This document shows, piece after piece, positions 34,284 through 42,500 of a DNA stretch of 64,000 bases (its first letter is position 1; each line of letters opens with the position of its first letter). The DNA comes from Streptomyces sp. TRM70350 (GTDB lineage: Bacteria; Actinomycetota; Actinomycetes; Streptomycetales; Streptomycetaceae): the NCBI RefSeq assembly GCF_019219825.1, contig NZ_JAHUXH010000007.1, forward strand, positions 248,001 to 312,000. Direction: 5' to 3'. A program made the translations under genes and the position numbers. The notes below the pieces were generated by a model. The model saw only the letters and a program-made list of their open reading frames with translations, was not told the DNA's origin and ran no database searches.

Positions 34284-35032
34284 CCCCGGACCGCCTCCAG
34301 CACCGTCTGCAACGAGCCGACGACTTCTGTGGCACCGGCGTCGCGCAGCAGCTTCTCCTTGGCCTTGTTACGCGCGTAGCCGAGAAACGGGACGCCGGCC
34401 TTCCGCGCGGCCTGAAGGTCGGAGGGTGTGTCGCCGATCATCAGCGCGGCCGAGGGAGCCGCGCCGAGGGCGTGCAGCGCGCGGTTGAGGCAGTGCGGGT
34501 GGGGCTTGAGGTGGTGGAGGTCCTGGGTGCGGCCGTAGACGTGCGGCGCGAAGCAGGCGAGGAGGCCGCGGCTCGTCAGGTACGCGCGGACCACGCGGGG
34601 GGAGTTGTTGGTGGTGATCGCCAGCCGGGAGCCCACCGCCGTCCAGGTGCGTATCAGCGGGTCGGCGTAGGCGGTGGGCATCGCCAGGGGCGCGGCCTTC
34701 AGTTCCTCTTTGGTGAGACGTTCCTCCAGCTCGGCCACCAGGTCACTGCCGCGCTGTCGCCGGTCGACGGCGCGCAGCACGGCGTGCGGGTCCAGGGACT
34801 GCCGCTCCCGCTCCGTCAGCAGCCCCCGCAACCCCCTCCCCTCCAGCCACTCCACGAGGTCGCTCGCCACGCCCTCCGCCGAGTGGCCGGCGAAGAGCCG
34901 GCAGATCGGGCCGTCGAAGTCCCACAGGACTACGCGCGCGTGTGCGATGAGGGCCCGCAGTCCTTCGGTGTCGTCGCGGGTCCGTGAGGTCGCCGATGTC
35001 ACCTGATCAGTCTGGGTCGTATCAGAAGTCAC
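34274..35032 (-). CDS. devB: HAD-superfamily phosphatase/hydrolase DevB
   Basis: A 252-residue HAD hydrolase: motif I VVLWDFDGPICRLF, motif II AITTNNSP, motif III with Lys in HHLKPHPHCLNRAL and motif IV MIGDTPSDLQAARKAGVPFLG (core IGDTPSDLQAA). GTG at 35032 overlaps the devA stop by one base (TAGTG), so it is translated by coupling. In S. coelicolor a devA-devB operon of a GntR regulator plus a putative phosphatase is described, and this matches. Substrate unknown. Confidence 0.82.
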   Translation of the reverse strand: MTSDTTQTDQVTSATSRTRDDTEGLRALIAHARVVLWDFDGPICRLFAGHSAEGVASDLVEWLEGRGLRGLLTERERQSLDPHAVLRAVDRRQRGSDLVAELEERLTKEELKAAPLAMPTAYADPLIRTWTAVGSRLAITTNNSPRVVRAYLTSRGLLACFAPHVYGRTQDLHHLKPHPHCLNRALHALGAAPSAALMIGDTPSDLQAARKAGVPFLGYARNKAKEKLLRDAGATEVVGSLQTVLEAVRGQA

Positions 35033-35910
35033 TAGGAGAGTGTCAGGTCCGTCGTGATGGTTTCCCAGAGGGCGTCGAACCACAGCTGCGACTGCTCCAC
35101 GAACGCCGCGTCCCGCCGGCCCGCCTGCCGCTCGAAGGAGAACAGCAGGGACTCGGTGCCCAGGACGTCGTACATGTCCAGGGTGCCGCTCGGGTCGTCC
35201 TCCGCGCGGCGCGTGACCATGTAGTACGCCATCAGCGCCTCCGTGCCGTTGAGCAGGTACAGCTTCACCGGCGGCGTGAACGGCAGCGCGCGGAAGGTCA
35301 CGCGTACGTCGATGCCGTGCGAGGTGCGCAGGGCGCGGAGGTTGTGCTGGAGGACATGGCCCTGGGCGTTGCGCTGGGCGAGCCAGCGCCTGTGGACGGG
35401 GTCCTCGTCGTCGCCGCCGCCCTCGACCGAGATGGGGAAGGCGAGGTTGATCTCCCGGGACGGCAGCAGGATGCGTACGTCGATCGACTGCGGGTGGACG
35501 CGGCCCTCGTGGATCGCGCGGACCGGCTCGCTCAGCGCCAGCATCAGGGTCTCGGCGGTCAGGCAGGCGGCGTCGACGCGGACGTGGGGGGCGGCGAAGG
35601 CCGCCGTCAGCCGGGGCGCGAGGCCGACCATCGTGGGCTGGGGCTCGCCGCTGCTCGCCACGGCGGGTTCCGCGATGCGCGGCGGGCTGCCCTTGCTGAC
35701 GTTGCTGAGCAGGCCGTCCTCCTGGAGGGCGCGCAGGGCCTGGCGGACGGTGCCGCGTTCCACGCCGAACTCCTCGGCCAGCTCGGCCTGGGTGGGCAGG
35801 CGGTCGCCCGCCTTCAGGTCGCCGCTGCGGATACGGTCCCGCAGGGTGTCGGCGATCTCCCGGGGGGAGAGCCTTCTGCCGCCGTTCACTGCCACGTTCT
35901 CCTGGGTCAC
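35032..35910 (-). CDS. devA: DevA GntR-family developmental regulator
   Basis: A 292-residue regulator. The winged helix (about 14-75) is REIADTLRDRIRSGDLKAG, LPTQAELAEEFGVERGTVRQALRALQEDGLLS (core LAEEFGVERGTVRQALRAL). The C-terminal sensing domain carries SIDVRILLPSREINLAFP-like and FTPPVKLYLLNGTEAL segments. In S. coelicolor devA is needed for normal aerial development and sporulation and represses itself. GTG at 35910 appears leaderless: TAGCGT lies six bases before it. It is coupled to devB. Confidence 0.82.
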   Translation of the reverse strand: MTQENVAVNGGRRLSPREIADTLRDRIRSGDLKAGDRLPTQAELAEEFGVERGTVRQALRALQEDGLLSNVSKGSPPRIAEPAVASSGEPQPTMVGLAPRLTAAFAAPHVRVDAACLTAETLMLALSEPVRAIHEGRVHPQSIDVRILLPSREINLAFPISVEGGGDDEDPVHRRWLAQRNAQGHVLQHNLRALRTSHGIDVRVTFRALPFTPPVKLYLLNGTEALMAYYMVTRRAEDDPSGTLDMYDVLGTESLLFSFERQAGRRDAAFVEQSQLWFDALWETITTDLTLS

Positions 35911-35932
35911 GACCAAACGCTACAACTCAAAA

Positions 35933-35943
35933 CCATCTGATGG
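35933..35943. promoter_or_regulatory. Short palindrome upstream of devA
   Basis: CCATC-T-GATGG, followed by CAGTT. A near copy, CCATCTTGTGGCAGTT, lies in the same place upstream of the devE-like gene (about 37212). Candidate GntR operator half-sites. Confidence 0.5.
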
Positions 35944-36076
35944 CAGTTGCCTGAGAGTTGTTTATGGACATCTGCCAAGTGGGGACAACTTAATCAAAGT
36001 TGGTTGCCAACTTCCCGGCAACTCGCCCGAGTTGGCGGAAGCTTTGCCTCCCCGGCAGCCAGAAGGGGGACACACC

Positions 36077-36265
36077 ATGCCAGCCCTCGCTCTCCTCTCC
36101 GCGGTCTTCGTCGTCGGCTTCGAGCAGATCGTCGCATGGCAGTACGGCGCGACCGGCGTGGTCGGCCTGCTCCTGCTCACCGTAGGAATCAAGGCGAAGA
36201 GCCCGGCCGTCAGCTCCATCGGGGCGGTCGTGCTCGCTCTCCTCGTGACCGGCCCCGCCAGGTGA
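36077..36265 (+). CDS. 62-residue two-helix membrane protein (dev locus, second copy)
   Basis: ATG at 36077 with AGAAGGGGGA upstream. Helices are about 3-18 and 24-38, then 47-58; the turn is IKAKSPAVSS. TGVVGLLLLTVGIKAK and IGAVVLALLVTG align with the copy at 34095, and both are 62 residues. It is divergent from devA across 166 bases that hold repeated GTTGG/CCAACTT motifs. No function is known; resemblance to small plasmid-spread proteins is only superficial. Confidence 0.75.
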   Translation: MPALALLSAVFVVGFEQIVAWQYGATGVVGLLLLTVGIKAKSPAVSSIGAVVLALLVTGPAR

Positions 36266-36288
36266 ACGACCCGCACCTCCGGGAGACG

Positions 36289-37191
36289 TCAGTTCATGAG
36301 CACCAACTCCGAACTGATCGTCTCCCACAGTGCGTTGAACCAGAGGTGCGACTGCTCGACGAACGCCGCGTCGCGCAGCCCGGCGCCCTGCTCGAAGGCG
36401 AACAGCATCGACCGGGTGCCCTCGGCGTCGTACAGCTGGAGCTGCTCGTGATCGATCTCCTCCTCGCGGCGCCTGAGCGTGTAGTACGCGAACAGCGCCT
36501 CCGTGCCGTTGAGCAGGTACAGCTTCACCGGCGGTGTGAACGGCAGGGCGCGAAAGGAGACCCGCACGTCGATCCCGTGCGTGGAGCGCAGCGCCAGCAG
36601 ATTGTGCTGGAGCACCTGCCCCTGGGCGTTGCGCATCGCGAGCCACCGCCGGTGCAGCCGGTCGGCGTCCGCCGGGTCCACCGCTGCCGGGAAGGCGAGG
36701 TCGATGTCCCGGCTGGGCAGCAGGACCCGTACGTCGACCTTGGCCGGTTTCAGCTCACCCGCGTGGATCCGGCGCAGCGGCTCGCCCATCGAGAGCGTGA
36801 GCGATATCGAGGTCAGGCAGAGGGCCTCGATCGCCACGTGCGGGGCCGCGAAGGCGGCCGCTATCCGCGGGGCGAGCGCCACGGTGGTGGGCTGCGGCGG
36901 GGCTTCCGGACCGGCCGGCGCCCGCTCGGGGTCGGGGGCCACCGTCGCCGGGCTCCCTTTGGACACGTTGGTGAGCAGCCGCTCCTCCTGCAGGATGCGC
37001 AGGGCCTGGCGGACCGTCCCGCGATCCACGCCGAACTCCTCGGCCAGCTGGGCCTGGGTGGGCATGCGCCGGCCCGGCTGCAGGACCCGGTCCCTGATCC
37101 GGGCGCGCAGCACGTCGGCCACCTCGCGGTGTGACATCTGTGGCGGCTGTGGCCTCTTCCGTCCACTGACGGAGACGTGTTCCCGGTCCAC
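36289..37191 (-). CDS. devE: DevA paralogue (DevE-like) GntR regulator
   Basis: A 300-residue GntR regulator very close to DevA: core LAEEFGVDRGTVRQALRIL, then DVRVLLPSRDIDLAFP and FTPPVKLYLLNGTEALFAYY. S. coelicolor has a devA duplicate named devE with a different developmental role, and gene order agrees. GTG at 37191 looks leaderless (TAGTGT six bases upstream), matching the pattern of the other two. Its divergent partner membrane gene seems lost. Confidence 0.72.
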   Translation of the reverse strand: MDREHVSVSGRKRPQPPQMSHREVADVLRARIRDRVLQPGRRMPTQAQLAEEFGVDRGTVRQALRILQEERLLTNVSKGSPATVAPDPERAPAGPEAPPQPTTVALAPRIAAAFAAPHVAIEALCLTSISLTLSMGEPLRRIHAGELKPAKVDVRVLLPSRDIDLAFPAAVDPADADRLHRRWLAMRNAQGQVLQHNLLALRSTHGIDVRVSFRALPFTPPVKLYLLNGTEALFAYYTLRRREEEIDHEQLQLYDAEGTRSMLFAFEQGAGLRDAAFVEQSHLWFNALWETISSELVLMN

Positions 37192-37530
37192 AACCAAACA
37201 CTACAACTTCCCGCCATCTTGTGGCAGTTCAGAGGTGGGTGGTTATGAGTCGCTTCCAAGTGGAGATACGTACAGTGGAGTTGGTCACCAACTTCGGCAA
37301 CGTGGTCAAGAATCCCGAAGGTTGGCCACCAGGGCGGAGACCAGGAACACCATGATCGGCGGGCTGACCGGGCTCCCTTCCGGAGGGGAGCCGGGAGTTC
37401 GGTCGCTCGGCACAGTCACAACTGCACAGCGACAACTGAACAAGCAGAGTGCACAGCCACAACCGAAGAGCACGCTACGGATAGCGGAAACACGGAAAAC
37501 ACCCACCCGCCCCCCGGCAGGAAGGAGCAC
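37192..37530. other. 339-base gap upstream of devE with decayed membrane-gene start and hairpin
   Basis: ATG at 37351, behind GGCGGAGACCAGGAACACC, sits where the 62-residue membrane gene stands in the other two units, but its frame is hydrophilic. A hairpin follows: GCTCCC (37372-37377) with GGGAGC (37386-37391), extended by CCGG. The region near 37210-37300 repeats operator-like GTGGCAGTT, CCAAGTGGAGA and GTTGG motifs. No gene is supported. Confidence 0.5.
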
Positions 37531-38781
37531 TCAGAACAGGTCCGGGCACCAAGGCCGCCTGGACGTGCGCAGCAGGGCGTCGGCCGAACGGGCGGCGCCC
37601 GCTCGTTCTTCCCGCACCCGGCCCAGCGCCGCCAGCCGCACCGCCGACTCGTCGCCCAGCCACAGCGCCGCCAGATCGGCGACGTCCAGCGTGAGGTCGG
37701 CGCTCTCGGTGCTCGGCGCGCAGGACGCGCCCTGCGCCGACGCCTGAAGCCGGTACCGCCCACCCGAGAGCCCTCCCGCGTCGACGACCTCCAGCACCAG
37801 CGACCCCGAGCCCTCGTACGTCCGCGCCTGAAGCGCCCGTACGACGTCCAGCACCCGCACCCACAGCCAGTCGGACTGCACGGTCAGCCGGGCGGCCCGC
37901 GGGTCCGGCAGGAGCAGCGGCAGCAGGTCGTCCGGGGCCCGCCAGCCCGACTTCACCTGCGTGATCCAGTCGATGGAGCACAGGAAGTGCCACAGGGCGC
38001 GCTCGGCGGCCGGTGTCACCGCGATCAGCCAGTTCACGTCGGCCGTGTTGTGCGGCTGTTTCCTGTGCCAGTTGTCGTCCGACTCGTAGGAGACCAGACC
38101 CTCGACCTCGCCGGTGGCCGAGCGGTACAGGGCGTAGTAGGGCTCGGTCCAGGAGCCGCCGAGGCGTACGGCGCCGGTGTTGACCCGCCACCACAGCTCG
38201 TCGCGGCTGACCGCGCCTGGCTGGGCCCGGCGCAGGCGCTCGTGCAGTTCGGGGCCGAGCTTGCGGACGTCCTCGGCGTCCACGAGGTCGATCCGCCCGC
38301 CGTCCGCCGGGCCCGACCAGCGGCGGTCGAGGCCGGTGCGGGTCACGTCGACGGTCCACTCGGCGGCCCAGGTGGCCGGGCCGAAGCCGTAGCGGCCGTA
38401 GATCGGGTACTCGGCGGCGATCAGCGTCGCGACGACGTCGCCGCGCTCCTTCGCCGCCGTCAGGTCCTGGGTCATCATGCGGCTGAGCAGGCCACGGCGG
38501 CGGTGCGTCGGGCTGACGGTGACGTTGGAGACGGCGTCGGCGGGCACGAAGGCGCCGCCCACGGCCGTGATCTCCTGCGCGAAGGAACGGAACGTCGCCA
38601 CACACCGGTCCCCGTCGAACGCCCCCAGCAGCCGCCCCGGCACGAACTGGGGGCGCCGTGCCTCCACCTGCTCCTCGGTCAGCGTGGGCTCGCGCAGGAA
38701 CCCGACGTTCATGGCGCGATGCCAGTCCTTGAACTCGGCTTCGGTGATCGGGCGTACGGGCAGCTCGTCGCGACGCGTCAT
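37531..38781 (-). CDS. Eis-like GNAT N-acetyltransferase
   Basis: A 416-residue protein of the Eis family: an N-terminal GNAT domain with [21 protein letters not shown] (acetyl-CoA loop [10 protein letters not shown]), a second degenerate GNAT fold, and a sterol-carrier-like C-terminus. [16 protein letters not shown] and LWWRVN are family markers. The product ends in a free C-terminal carboxylate motif (PDLF) that in Eis acts in catalysis. ATG at 38781. Eis proteins acetylate amines on antibiotics or peptides; the native substrate here is unknown. Confidence 0.85.
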   Translation of the reverse strand: MTRRDELPVRPITEAEFKDWHRAMNVGFLREPTLTEEQVEARRPQFVPGRLLGAFDGDRCVATFRSFAQEITAVGGAFVPADAVSNVTVSPTHRRRGLLSRMMTQDLTAAKERGDVVATLIAAEYPIYGRYGFGPATWAAEWTVDVTRTGLDRRWSGPADGGRIDLVDAEDVRKLGPELHERLRRAQPGAVSRDELWWRVNTGAVRLGGSWTEPYYALYRSATGEVEGLVSYESDDNWHRKQPHNTADVNWLIAVTPAAERALWHFLCSIDWITQVKSGWRAPDDLLPLLLPDPRAARLTVQSDWLWVRVLDVVRALQARTYEGSGSLVLEVVDAGGLSGGRYRLQASAQGASCAPSTESADLTLDVADLAALWLGDESAVRLAALGRVREERAGAARSADALLRTSRRPWCPDLF

Positions 38782-38851
38782 GAGTGCACGGTAGGCATGC
38801 GACGGGGCGGGTGTCGCGGGGTTTTCTCCCGCCCCGGCCCCACCGCATCAA

Positions 38852-38939
38852 GCCGTCACATCAAGCCGTCACAAGCCGTCACACCAGTCCGTCACACCAA
38901 GCCGTCACACCAAGCCGTCACACCAAGCCGTCACACCAA
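38852..38939. repeat. 13-base tandem repeat at the 3' end of rsiG
   Basis: GCCGTCACACCAA-type units start at 38852, 38865, 38875, 38888, 38901, 38914 and 38927; one step is 10 bases. The rsiG stop codon (38931-38933) lies in the last unit, and every unit carries the same TCA. Confidence 0.85.
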
Positions 38940-39554
38940 CAGGTCGTCGACCTGCGCCTCCCCCTCCCGATACCGCCGCGCGATCTCCGCACTGCACTGG
39001 TCCGTGGTCCGCTGCAGCCGCTGCCGCCGCCGGGAGACCTGCTGCTCGTACCGCACGAGCCGCCCCATCGCGGTGGTCAGCTCCAGGTCGGTACGCGCGT
39101 CCAGCGCGGACAGCTCGACCTCGGCCAGCATGTCCGCGGCCAGCCGCCGGTACTCCTCGTTGTGCGGGGTGCCCAGCGTGACATGGCGCGCGGAGGAGCG
39201 GTGCCGGGCCGGGGCGTCCGTGAGGATCTCCGGCAGCCGCTCGACCACCGACGGCTCGGCCGTGTCCGGGTCCACCGGGGACGCCGGGCCCCGGCGCGCC
39301 AGCTCCGCCCGCAGGATGTCGATCCGCCCCTGGAGCAGCCGTCGTACATAACTGAGATCCGCCTCGTCGCGCTGGGCGTCCCGGCGCAGGGTGCGCAGTT
39401 CGGCCAGGCTCAGCGCGGTCAGATCGGGCGCGGGCGGATCGGGCGGCAGCTGTGGGCTGTCGGTGCGTTGCACGGGTGGCCGGAGTGATTCCTGCGCTCC
39501 CGTGTGGGTCAACGAGACAGCCCCAGGCGGCTGCCCGGTACTCGGTGTTCTCAT
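38931..39554 (-). CDS. rsiG: RsiG, c-di-GMP-binding anti-sigma factor for WhiG
   Basis: RsiG holds the sporulation sigma factor WhiG when armed with c-di-GMP. Its signature E-x3-S-x2-R-x3-Q-x3-D must occur on both helices of an antiparallel coiled coil. Here it is exact twice: E64-S68-R71-Q75-D79 and E170-S174-R177-Q181-D185. The 207-residue length fits the Streptomyces type. The first 50 residues are Pro/Thr-rich and disordered. ATG at 39554 has AGAGG upstream. Its stop lies in a 13-base repeat array. Confidence 0.92.
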   Translation of the reverse strand: MRTPSTGQPPGAVSLTHTGAQESLRPPVQRTDSPQLPPDPPAPDLTALSLAELRTLRRDAQRDEADLSYVRRLLQGRIDILRAELARRGPASPVDPDTAEPSVVERLPEILTDAPARHRSSARHVTLGTPHNEEYRRLAADMLAEVELSALDARTDLELTTAMGRLVRYEQQVSRRRQRLQRTTDQCSAEIARRYREGEAQVDDLLV

Positions 39555-39662
39555 GTGCCTCTACCGTCCCCTCGACCGGCTGTGGCAACATCGTGCCACC
39601 CCAAGTGGCCGCTATGTGACCGAGTGCCCCCGAACAGCCCCAGATGGGGGCTTAGGGATCAA

Positions 39663-39702
39663 AAAGAATGCTGGTACGGACCAAAGAATGCTGGTACGGA
39701 CC
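39663..39702 (+). repeat. Perfect 20-base tandem duplication upstream of dtd
   Basis: AAAGAATGCTGGTACGGACC occurs at 39663-39682 and again, identical, at 39683-39702. It lies 40-80 bases before the dtd start, where promoter or operator sequence is expected. Confidence 0.85.
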
Positions 39703-39742
39703 GCCTGCGAAGCCCGGTGATATCGCCCGGCATGATGGTCGT

Positions 39743-40168
39743 ATGCGTGCAGTGGTGCAGAGGGTGGACGGCGCGAGCGTCGTTGTTGACGGCGAGACCG
39801 TCGGGGAGATCATCGGTGAGGGGCTGTGCGTCCTGGTCGGCGTGACGCACGAGGACACCAAGGAGAAGGCGGCGCAGCTCGCCCGCAAGCTGTGGTCGCT
39901 GCGGATGCTGCACGACGAGAAGTCGTGCAGCGACATCGACGCCCCGCTCCTCGTGATCAGCCAGTTCACCCTGTACGGCGACGCGCGTAAGGGCCGCCGC
40001 CCCACCTGGAACGCGGCCGCGCCCGGCGACGTGGCCGAGCCGCTGGTCGACGAGGTGGTCGCGCAGCTGCGCGCGTTGGGCGCGACGGTGCAGACGGGCC
40101 GGTTCGGCGCGCGGATGCGGGTGTCGCTGACGAACGACGGCCCGTTCACCGTCCTGCTGGAGATCTAG
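39743..40168 (+). CDS. dtd: D-aminoacyl-tRNA deacylase
   Basis: Dtd removes D-amino acids from mischarged tRNA. The 141-residue product opens [18 protein letters not shown] and has the cross-subunit active-site motifs SQFTLYGD and NDGPFTV, at normal family length. ATG at 39743 appears leaderless, with CATGAT six bases upstream. A 20-base duplication lies just before it. Confidence 0.95.
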   Translation: MRAVVQRVDGASVVVDGETVGEIIGEGLCVLVGVTHEDTKEKAAQLARKLWSLRMLHDEKSCSDIDAPLLVISQFTLYGDARKGRRPTWNAAAPGDVAEPLVDEVVAQLRALGATVQTGRFGARMRVSLTNDGPFTVLLEI

Positions 40169-40186
40169 GACCGATCCAGGGGGACT

Positions 40187-41152
40187 TCAGGGTTCTACGA
40201 CGACTTCCTGGGCCGCGGCCGTCGTGTCCGCCACCAGCGGCGCGTCCACCGGCACGTTCCGCTTCACCAGCGCCAGCGCCACCGGGCCGAGCTCGTGGTG
40301 CCGTACGGACGTCGTCACAAAGCCGATCTTGCGGCCGTCCGGGCCCTCGTCCGCGAGCCGCAGCTCGGTGCCGTGCGTCGGCAGGTGCACCTCGCTGCCG
40401 TCGAGGTGGAGGAAGACCAGCCGGCGCGGCGGCTTGCCCAGGTTCTGCACCCGGGCGACGGTCTCCTGCCCCCGGTAGCAGCCCTTCTGCAGATGCACGG
40501 CGGTGCCGATCCAGCCCAGTTCGTGCGGGATGGTGCGGTGGTCGGTCTCGAAGCCGAGCCGGGGCCGGTGCTGCTCGACGCGCAGCGCCTCGTACGCCAG
40601 GATCCCGACCGCGGGCCCGGCCTGCGCGGCGTACGCCTCCAGGTCGGCGCGCGGGAGGAAGAGATCACGGCCGTACGCCGTCTCCCGTACGACGACTCCC
40701 TCCGGCACCTCGGCGATGGAACCGGCGGGCAGGTGGACGACGGCGAAGTCGGCGGTGCGGTCGGTGACCTCGACCCTGTAGAAGAACTTCATGGACTCCA
40801 GGTACGCGATCAGCGCGTCCTGGGTGCCCGGTTCGACGTGGGCCCAGACGGTCGTGCCGTCGTCCACGAGGTAGAGCGCGTGCTCGATGTGGCCGTGCGC
40901 GGACAGGATCAGCGCCTCGGTGGCCTCACCCGGGGGCAGCTCGCTGACGTGCTGGGTGAGCAGCAGATGCAGCCAGCTCAGCCGGTCCTCGCCGGAGACG
41001 GTGACGACGCCGCGGTGGGAGAGGTCGACGAAACCGGTGCCGTCGGCGAGGGCGCGCTGCTCGCGGAACAGGTCGCCGTAGTGGGCGGCGACGCCTTCGT
41101 CCACCCCTTCGGCGGGGACGGCGCCGGGCAGGGACAGCAGGGGGCTTTTCAT
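40187..41152 (-). CDS. ygfZ: YgfZ/GcvT folate-binding protein
   Basis: A 321-residue tetrahydrofolate-binding protein of the YgfZ family, which helps maintain or assemble Fe-S enzymes. The signature KGCYRGQE with its conserved Cys is present at about residue 224, and the GcvT-like fold covers the whole chain. ATG at 41152. It is followed by the convergent dtd gene and preceded by nur on the same strand, nine bases apart, so the two may be co-transcribed. Confidence 0.92.
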   Translation of the reverse strand: MKSPLLSLPGAVPAEGVDEGVAAHYGDLFREQRALADGTGFVDLSHRGVVTVSGEDRLSWLHLLLTQHVSELPPGEATEALILSAHGHIEHALYLVDDGTTVWAHVEPGTQDALIAYLESMKFFYRVEVTDRTADFAVVHLPAGSIAEVPEGVVVRETAYGRDLFLPRADLEAYAAQAGPAVGILAYEALRVEQHRPRLGFETDHRTIPHELGWIGTAVHLQKGCYRGQETVARVQNLGKPPRRLVFLHLDGSEVHLPTHGTELRLADEGPDGRKIGFVTTSVRHHELGPVALALVKRNVPVDAPLVADTTAAAQEVVVEP

Positions 41153-41161
41153 ACGGCAAGC

Positions 41162-41599
41162 CTACGACGTGGTACTTGAACCCTTCAGGGAACAGTCCTG
41201 GCACCGGCCGAAGATCGCGAAGTGCTTCATGTCGGTGTCGAAACCGAACTGCCGGCGCAGCTTGGCCGTGAACTCCGCGGCCACGTCCACGTCGGCCTCG
41301 ATGACGTTCTCGCAGTCCCGGCACACCAGGTGCAGGTGGTGGTGGCGGTCGGCGAGGTGGTACGTCGGCGCCCCGTGGCCCAGGTGCGCGTGGCTGACCA
41401 GCCCCAGCTCCTCCAGCAGCTCCAGCGTGCGGTACACCGTCGAAATATTGACCCCCGACGCCGTCTTCCTCACTTCCACGAGGATGTCGTCGGGGGTCGC
41501 GTGCTCCAGGGTGTCCACGGCTTCGAGCACGAGCTGCCGCTGCGGCGTCAGCCGGTAGCCGCGCTGCCTGAGGTCACTCTTCCAGTCGGTGCTCACCAC
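41162..41599 (-). CDS. nur: Nickel-responsive Fur-family regulator Nur
   Basis: Nur represses nickel uptake and the iron superoxide dismutase gene when nickel is present. The 145-residue protein opens MVSTDWKSDLRQRGYRLTPQR and carries the winged helix with ISTVYRTLELLEELGLV, the metal-site RHHHLHLVCRDC and the C-terminal CQDC pair. Sequence and place match recalled S. coelicolor Nur. GTG at 41599 is used; GTG at 41596 is an alternative. ygfZ follows closely. Confidence 0.9.
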   Translation of the reverse strand: MVSTDWKSDLRQRGYRLTPQRQLVLEAVDTLEHATPDDILVEVRKTASGVNISTVYRTLELLEELGLVSHAHLGHGAPTYHLADRHHHLHLVCRDCENVIEADVDVAAEFTAKLRRQFGFDTDMKHFAIFGRCQDCSLKGSSTTS

Positions 41600-41626
41600 A
41601 CCCCGAGTCTAGGGCCACCCGGAGAC

Positions 41627-42202
41627 CTACTTGAAGAAAGCGATCCCGTCGTCCGGGAGGTCGTCCGGCAGTGCCTTCGCCCAGCGCTCGACGTCCTCCG
41701 GGGTGACGACCTTCTTCAGCTGGGCCGACATGTACGGCCGCAGCTCGACTTGGGGGGTCTGCTTCTCGCCGACCCACATCAGGTCGCTCTTGACGTAGCC
41801 GTACAGCCGCTTGCCGCCGCTGTACGGGCGGGAGGCGGCAGTGCGCGCGACGGCGTCCGTGGCCAGGTCGATCTGCGGCTTCTGGTGGGCCAGCTCGCCG
41901 TACCAGATCTCGATGACACCGTCGTCGCGGGTCATCGTGACCTCGACCTTGCGGTCGGCGTCGATGCGCCAGAAGCCGTGCTCGGACTCCAGCGGCCTGA
42001 CCTTGTTGCCGTCCTTGTCGAGCACCCAGGTCCGGGAGTGGTACTCCAGGAAGTCCCGGCCGTCGTGCGTGAAGGAGACCTCCTGCCCGAAGTTGCACTT
42101 CTCGGCGCCGGGGAAGTCGTGCACGCCCGCGCCCGCCCAGTTGCCGAGCAGGAAGGCGAGGGGGACGAGGTCCTTGTGGAGGTCGGACGGGATCTCGATC
42201 AT
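41627..42202 (-). CDS. FABP-like/nitrobindin-type heme-binding protein
   Basis: A 191-residue beta-barrel protein of the FABP/nitrobindin group. The GNWAGAG heme-side motif (about residue 20) and the C-terminal HQKPQIDLATDAVARTA region match; actinobacterial members bind ferric heme and act as peroxynitrite isomerases. ATG at 42202 begins MIEIPSDLHKDL. It lies 27 bases upstream of nur on the same strand, after the 32-residue membrane gene. Confidence 0.85.
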   Translation of the reverse strand: MIEIPSDLHKDLVPLAFLLGNWAGAGVHDFPGAEKCNFGQEVSFTHDGRDFLEYHSRTWVLDKDGNKVRPLESEHGFWRIDADRKVEVTMTRDDGVIEIWYGELAHQKPQIDLATDAVARTAASRPYSGGKRLYGYVKSDLMWVGEKQTPQVELRPYMSAQLKKVVTPEDVERWAKALPDDLPDDGIAFFK

Positions 42203-42240
42203 GAGCAGCTCAGACGTCTCGGTGCGGGTGTGGGCGTGGG

Positions 42241-42339
42241 TCAGCGCTGGCCCTGGTACAGCTTCTTCACGGCCAGACCGGTGAAGGCGAGGACGCCGAC
42301 GCAGACCAGGACCAGCAGAATTTCGAAGAAGAGGATCAC
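42241..42339 (-). CDS. 32-residue membrane mini-protein
   Basis: GTG at 42339 is preceded by a strong AAGGAG seven bases upstream. The peptide is a single membrane helix (VILFFEILLVLVCVGVLAF) with a basic tail ending KKLYQGQR. It lies 38 bases before the FABP-like gene on the same strand, so it probably shares its transcript. No family is recognised; comparable mini-proteins modulate transporters or signalling. Confidence 0.6.
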   Translation of the reverse strand: MILFFEILLVLVCVGVLAFTGLAVKKLYQGQR

Positions 42340-42500
42340 GGGGTGCTCCTTGGTGAGCGGGGTGCGTGGTGCACAAGGCCGTGCTCCAGCTTACGCGGCG
42401 GGGGCACGGCCCTCTGTGTGAGGTACGCCCTCAGCCCGTACGAGCTGCCGACCTCCCGGCCGACGACGGCGACCCGATGGATCTTGATTACGATTCCATC

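Noticed and set aside
37351..37747. Plus-strand ORF after the devE promoter region
   Set aside because: The frame is hydrophilic, unlike the 62-residue membrane proteins, and runs into the antisense of the Eis-like gene.
38852..38939. CRISPR-like array
   Set aside because: Units are 13 bases, adjacent and without spacers, and no cas genes are present.
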